Part shown: piece after piece, positions 5,943 to 7,876 of the stretch | How the letters are laid out: each line of letters starts with the position of its first letter | How positions within the stretch are numbered: position 1 is the first letter of the stretch | Assembly: GCA_002393835.1 (NCBI GenBank) | Contig: DGTW01000221.1 | Coordinates: 1 to 7,876, forward strand | DNA from: Treponema sp. UBA4326 | Lineage (GTDB): Bacteria > Spirochaetota > Spirochaetia > Treponematales > Treponemataceae | DNA length: 7,876 nucleotides | Reading direction: 5' to 3' | Made by a program: the position numbers and the translations under genes | Notes under the pieces: model-generated | Databases searched by the model: none | Seen by the model: only the letters and a program-made list of their open reading frames with translations | What the model was told of the DNA's origin: nothing

Positions 5943-7505
5943 ATGAAAAAGTTAATGAAGGGCGTTGCTGTCTCAGCAGCAGCTCTCGCAGCATTGGCTA
6001 TGGTGTCATGTGGCGGTGCAAAAAAATCAAGCGCTGTTGACATCGAACTTTGGTATGGTGCAGCAGCATCAGAAGCAGGTCCAATCCCAGCTGACTGGGT
6101 TGGATACCAGATTGTAAAAGATAAGCTTGGCATCAACCTCAAGCTTACTAACTTGCCTTCTTCAGAAGCTGACCAGAACACCAAAATCAACGCAGCTGGT
6201 GCCGCAAATACTTTGCCAGATGTATTCATGGTATCTAACGAGGTTTTCTCAACACTCGTTTCAAAAAAATTGCTTGCTCCTGTTGATTCAATGTATGCAA
6301 AAATGCCAAATCGTACAGCTAAATTGTACGACAAAGACGCTCGTGCATTCACAACAATCGACGGTCACTCATACGCTCTCGCTCAGCCGGGTTCAATCGT
6401 CCGCAACGAAGGTGTTCTTATCCGCAAAGACTGGTTGGATAAACTTGGTCTCAAAGTACCTAAGACAACAGACGAATTCCTCGCTGTAATGAAAGCTTTC
6501 ACAGAGAAAGATCCTGATGGAAACGGCAAGAATGATACATACGGATACGGTGCATTCCTTGAAGTTTCTGCTCCAAACGAAGGTCTCGGTCGCCGACTTG
6601 ACCCAATCTTCGGTGCTTTCGGTGTTGCTGGTACATGGAACCTCGCATCTGCAAAAACAGCTGGTCTTAACATCTACAAACCAGAGTACTATGACGCATT
6701 GGTTTACACAAAATCAATGGTTGATTCTGGCGTAATGGATCCAAACTGGTTGGCTTACAAAAAGGATGACTTCCGTGCTGCTTGGAAACAGGGTCGCTTT
6801 GGTATCATGCGTGAGCAGAATGCTGCTTATGCTAACCAGGGTAACTACACACCGTTCGACAACAACTTCCCAGATGGTGAATGGATTGTTGTTGAGCCTC
6901 CAGTAGGACCAAAAGGACAGTCTTCTGCAGGTACATACTCACAGGCTTATCGTATGTACGCTGTTTCTACAAAGGCTGCTAAAGAAGGCAAAATGGACAA
7001 AATCGCTGAACTCCTTGAATGGATGTCTTCAGACGAAGGATACTACCTCCTCGGATGGGGTCAGGAAGGTGTTAACTATGTATTCGACAAGAACGGCATT
7101 CCAACAACTGCTGGTCTTGCTGATCCATCAAAGGGCTACACAGAGTCTACACAGATTCCACTTACACAGCTCCGAAACATGGTTTACTACAATGGCGATG
7201 TTGAGTTGGCTTCACGCTACCCAACATGGTACTCAAAGAATGGCAAAGAGATGTCAGCTCTCAAAACTCTCCGCGAAATGCAGTCTAAAGCTTGGACAGC
7301 TTGTATCGGTCAGGACAAAATGCCAAAACCAAACGCAGATGTTAAACGCTTCTACGAGCAGGGTGTTGTAGAGTTCATGACTGGAAACCGCGCTCTTAAC
7401 CCAACCGAATGGCAGAAATTCCTCGACGAATTCTCAAAAATCGGTGGAAAAGAATGGGAAGAGTCTGGTCTCAAAGTTGCTAAAGAGCAGAACCTCATCA
7501 AATAA
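5943..7505 (+). CDS. Extracellular sugar-binding lipoprotein, LplA family
   Basis: The substrate-binding component of the importer, 520 residues, anchored outside the cytoplasmic membrane. The N-terminus has a charged start (MKKLMK), a hydrophobic run and a lipobox-like AMVSC with Cys23; Ser at -1 is tolerated in spirochaetes. The mature part shows features of LplA-type binding proteins: INAAGAANTLPDVFM (82-96), IRKDWLDKLGLKVPKTTDEF (160-179), and the Ca-binding-like loop DPDGNGKNDTYG (190-201), common in this family. Trp and Tyr residues (W38, W163, W269, W378-region aromatics) could line a sugar site, but I cannot assign ligand contacts. A strong AAGGAGGA site (5931-5938) precedes the ATG, stronger than those of the permeases, in line with the excess of binding protein usual in such systems. 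A 46-bp A/T-rich gap separates it from ytcP. It is the last gene before the terminator. The substrate is probably an oligosaccharide; uronate content is inferred from uxaB. Confidence 0.92.
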   Translation: MKKLMKGVAVSAAALAALAMVSCGGAKKSSAVDIELWYGAAASEAGPIPADWVGYQIVKDKLGINLKLTNLPSSEADQNTKINAAGAANTLPDVFMVSNEVFSTLVSKKLLAPVDSMYAKMPNRTAKLYDKDARAFTTIDGHSYALAQPGSIVRNEGVLIRKDWLDKLGLKVPKTTDEFLAVMKAFTEKDPDGNGKNDTYGYGAFLEVSAPNEGLGRRLDPIFGAFGVAGTWNLASAKTAGLNIYKPEYYDALVYTKSMVDSGVMDPNWLAYKKDDFRAAWKQGRFGIMREQNAAYANQGNYTPFDNNFPDGEWIVVEPPVGPKGQSSAGTYSQAYRMYAVSTKAAKEGKMDKIAELLEWMSSDEGYYLLGWGQEGVNYVFDKNGIPTTAGLADPSKGYTESTQIPLTQLRNMVYYNGDVELASRYPTWYSKNGKEMSALKTLREMQSKAWTACIGQDKMPKPNADVKRFYEQGVVEFMTGNRALNPTEWQKFLDEFSKIGGKEWEESGLKVAKEQNLIK

Positions 7506-7524
7506 ATTAATCTAAAAGATTAAT
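7506..7524 (+). repeat. A/T-rich inverted repeat after the operon's last stop codon
   Basis: ATTAATCT-AAA-AGATTAAT is a perfect 8-bp inverted repeat with a 3-nt loop, starting right after the stop codon. With no GC-rich stem and no U-tract directly behind it, it is unlikely to terminate by itself. It may protect the mRNA 3' end upstream of the real terminator. Confidence 0.45.
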
Positions 7525-7530
7525 AAAAAG

Positions 7531-7559
7531 GGCATCAGTTTAGGCTGGTGCCTTTTTTT
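7531..7559 (+). terminator. Intrinsic terminator of the transporter operon
   Basis: GGCATCAG (7531-7538) pairs with CTGGTGCC (7545-7552) in an 8-bp stem with one T-G pair and a TTTAGG loop, followed by seven T (7553-7559). The A-rich stretch before it can extend the stem by pairing with the T-tract. It stands 25 bp after the binding-protein stop codon. Confidence 0.9.
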
Positions 7560-7560
7560 A

Positions 7561-7607
7561 CGGCGCATGAGCCGGTGAAAACATGTAGCGAAGCGGAATG
7601 TTTTCAC
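7561..7607. repeat. Two hairpins between the terminator and the IS remnant
   Basis: CGGC-GCATGA-GCCG (7561-7574) is a short 4-bp dyad. It is followed at once by a perfect 10-bp inverted repeat, GTGAAAACAT (7575-7584) and ATGTTTTCAC (7598-7607), with a 13-nt loop. The first dyad begins two bases after the terminator's T-tract. They could be the outer left end of the transposable element or an intergenic palindrome unrelated to it; the sequence alone does not decide. Confidence 0.6.
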
Positions 7608-7612
7608 AATAA

Positions 7613-7633
7613 ACCACCTGCTATGCGGGTGGT
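7613..7633 (+). repeat. Probable left-end hairpin of the IS200-like element
   Basis: ACCACCTGC-TAT-GCGGGTGGT forms a 9-bp stem with one T-G pair and a 3-nt loop. A short, imperfect, GC-rich hairpin ahead of tnpA is what IS200/IS605 transposases recognise in single-stranded DNA. The assignment rests on position and shape. Confidence 0.55.
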
Positions 7634-7657
7634 GTGCAAAAGCTTATAGCAAAAAAA

Positions 7658-7719
7658 ACTTTCCTCGAAGGTGTACAATAGGTTGTTCAAGTCTATTGCG
7701 TAACGCCAAGGAGGAAAGT
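7658..7719 (+). promoter_or_regulatory. Leader hairpin hiding the tnpA ribosome-binding site
   Basis: ACTTTCCTC (7658-7666) is perfectly complementary to GAGGAAAGT (7711-7719), which contains most of the AAGGAGG ribosome-binding site (7708-7714). After a small internal loop the pairing resumes as GGTGT (7670-7674) with ACGCC (7703-7707), one T-G pair included. The top of the structure closes with CAATAG (7676-7681) and CTATTG (7693-7698). IS200 of Salmonella is known to silence its transposase with a leader hairpin of this sort. Confidence 0.65.
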
Positions 7720-7721
7720 AA

Positions 7722-7876
7722 ATGGCAAATATCAGAGATACGCTGAGCCATACCAAGTGGCTCTGTAAATATCATATGGTATTCTTGTATCTGACGATAC
7801 CAACCGAAATATCGCCGTAAGGCAATGATGGATAAGCTCACGACAAAAGAATACGAAGACCCTTTCAAGGGTAGTA
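7722..7876 (+). pseudogene. tnpA: IS200-type transposase remnant: frameshifted and internally deleted
   Basis: From ATG 7722, seven bases after AAGGAGG, the frame reads MANIRDTLSHTKWLCKYHMVF, the conserved start of IS200 TnpA proteins. Instead of continuing directly into PKYRRK, it meets 19 bases (7785-7803), leaves frame and stops at TAA 7818-7820 after 32 codons. The expected PKYRRKA reappears in another frame from 7804. It is followed by MMDKLTTKEYEDPFKGS, which resembles the C-terminal tail of IS200 transposases rather than the residues that normally follow KYRRK. The HUH metal-binding motif and the catalytic tyrosine, both in the missing middle of about 100 residues, are absent. Frame 2 is still open at the window edge. 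The N-terminal match is firm; the C-terminal match is from memory of the family and less sure. As it stands the gene cannot make an active transposase. Confidence 0.7.

Larger units (their letters stand above)
7561..7876 (+). mobile_element. Degenerate IS200/IS605-type element, left part
   Basis: The region combines a left-end-type hairpin, a leader that folds over the tnpA ribosome-binding site, and a tnpA remnant with the conserved IS200 N-terminus. It sits directly behind the transporter terminator, a harmless place for an insertion. The left boundary could be 7561, 7575 or just before 7613. IS200/IS605 elements make no target duplications, so no repeat marks the edge. The right end is outside the window. 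With the catalytic region missing, the copy cannot move by itself, but it might be mobilised by an intact relative if both ends survive. Confidence 0.65.

Noticed and set aside
7561..7721. CRISPR-like or reverse-transcriptase-associated repeat array
   Set aside because: The hairpins differ in sequence and spacing, and no repeat unit recurs; an IS200-type end explains them better.
7644..7868. Minus-strand frame of 74 codons opposite the tnpA remnant
   Set aside because: It runs through the IS hairpin and remnant, has no ribosome-binding site and no recognisable protein features.

Overview
The window looks like a chromosomal sugar-acid utilisation locus from a host- or rumen-associated spirochaete, most likely a Treponema. 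The basis is the moderate, AT-leaning composition, the poly-A-rich intergenic regions, the loose lipobox of the lipoprotein, and a very large one-component regulator of a kind I associate with gut treponemes. The genus is an inference; no rRNA or other marker gene is present.

Layout, left to right. Positions 1-517 (minus strand) carry the first 172 codons of a tagaturonate reductase (UxaB), an enzyme of D-galacturonate breakdown; its 3' part lies beyond the left edge. A 168-bp divergent spacer (518-685) has a good promoter for uxaB and a second, apparently leaderless one for the regulator. Positions 686-3877 (plus strand) encode a 1063-residue transcription factor: a LacI-type sugar-sensing domain with no N-terminal DNA-binding helix-turn-helix, then a GAF-like domain, a decayed histidine-kinase-like core, decayed receiver-like segments and a C-terminal AraC helix-turn-helix. 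A 167-bp spacer (3878-4044) holds a strong sigma-70-type promoter and several dyad or repeat motifs that could be operators. Positions 4045-7505 form a three-gene operon for an oligosaccharide ABC importer of the LplB/YtcP/LplA type: two permeases and a lipoprotein substrate-binding protein. No ATPase is encoded here. A clear intrinsic terminator (7531-7559) ends the operon.

Positions 7561-7876 hold a degenerate IS200/IS605-type element: a run of hairpins, a long 5'-leader hairpin that covers the tnpA ribosome-binding site, and a tnpA remnant. The remnant keeps the conserved N-terminus and what looks like the C-terminus, but it is frameshifted by extra sequence and has lost the catalytic middle.

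How the parts fit: the importer would bring in a uronate-containing oligosaccharide, perhaps a pectin or rhamnogalacturonan fragment. The regulator would sense a sugar in the cytoplasm and switch on the importer and perhaps uxaB. UxaB would reduce the tagaturonate derived from galacturonate. The substrate assignment is inferred only from the uxaB neighbour and the transporter subfamily.
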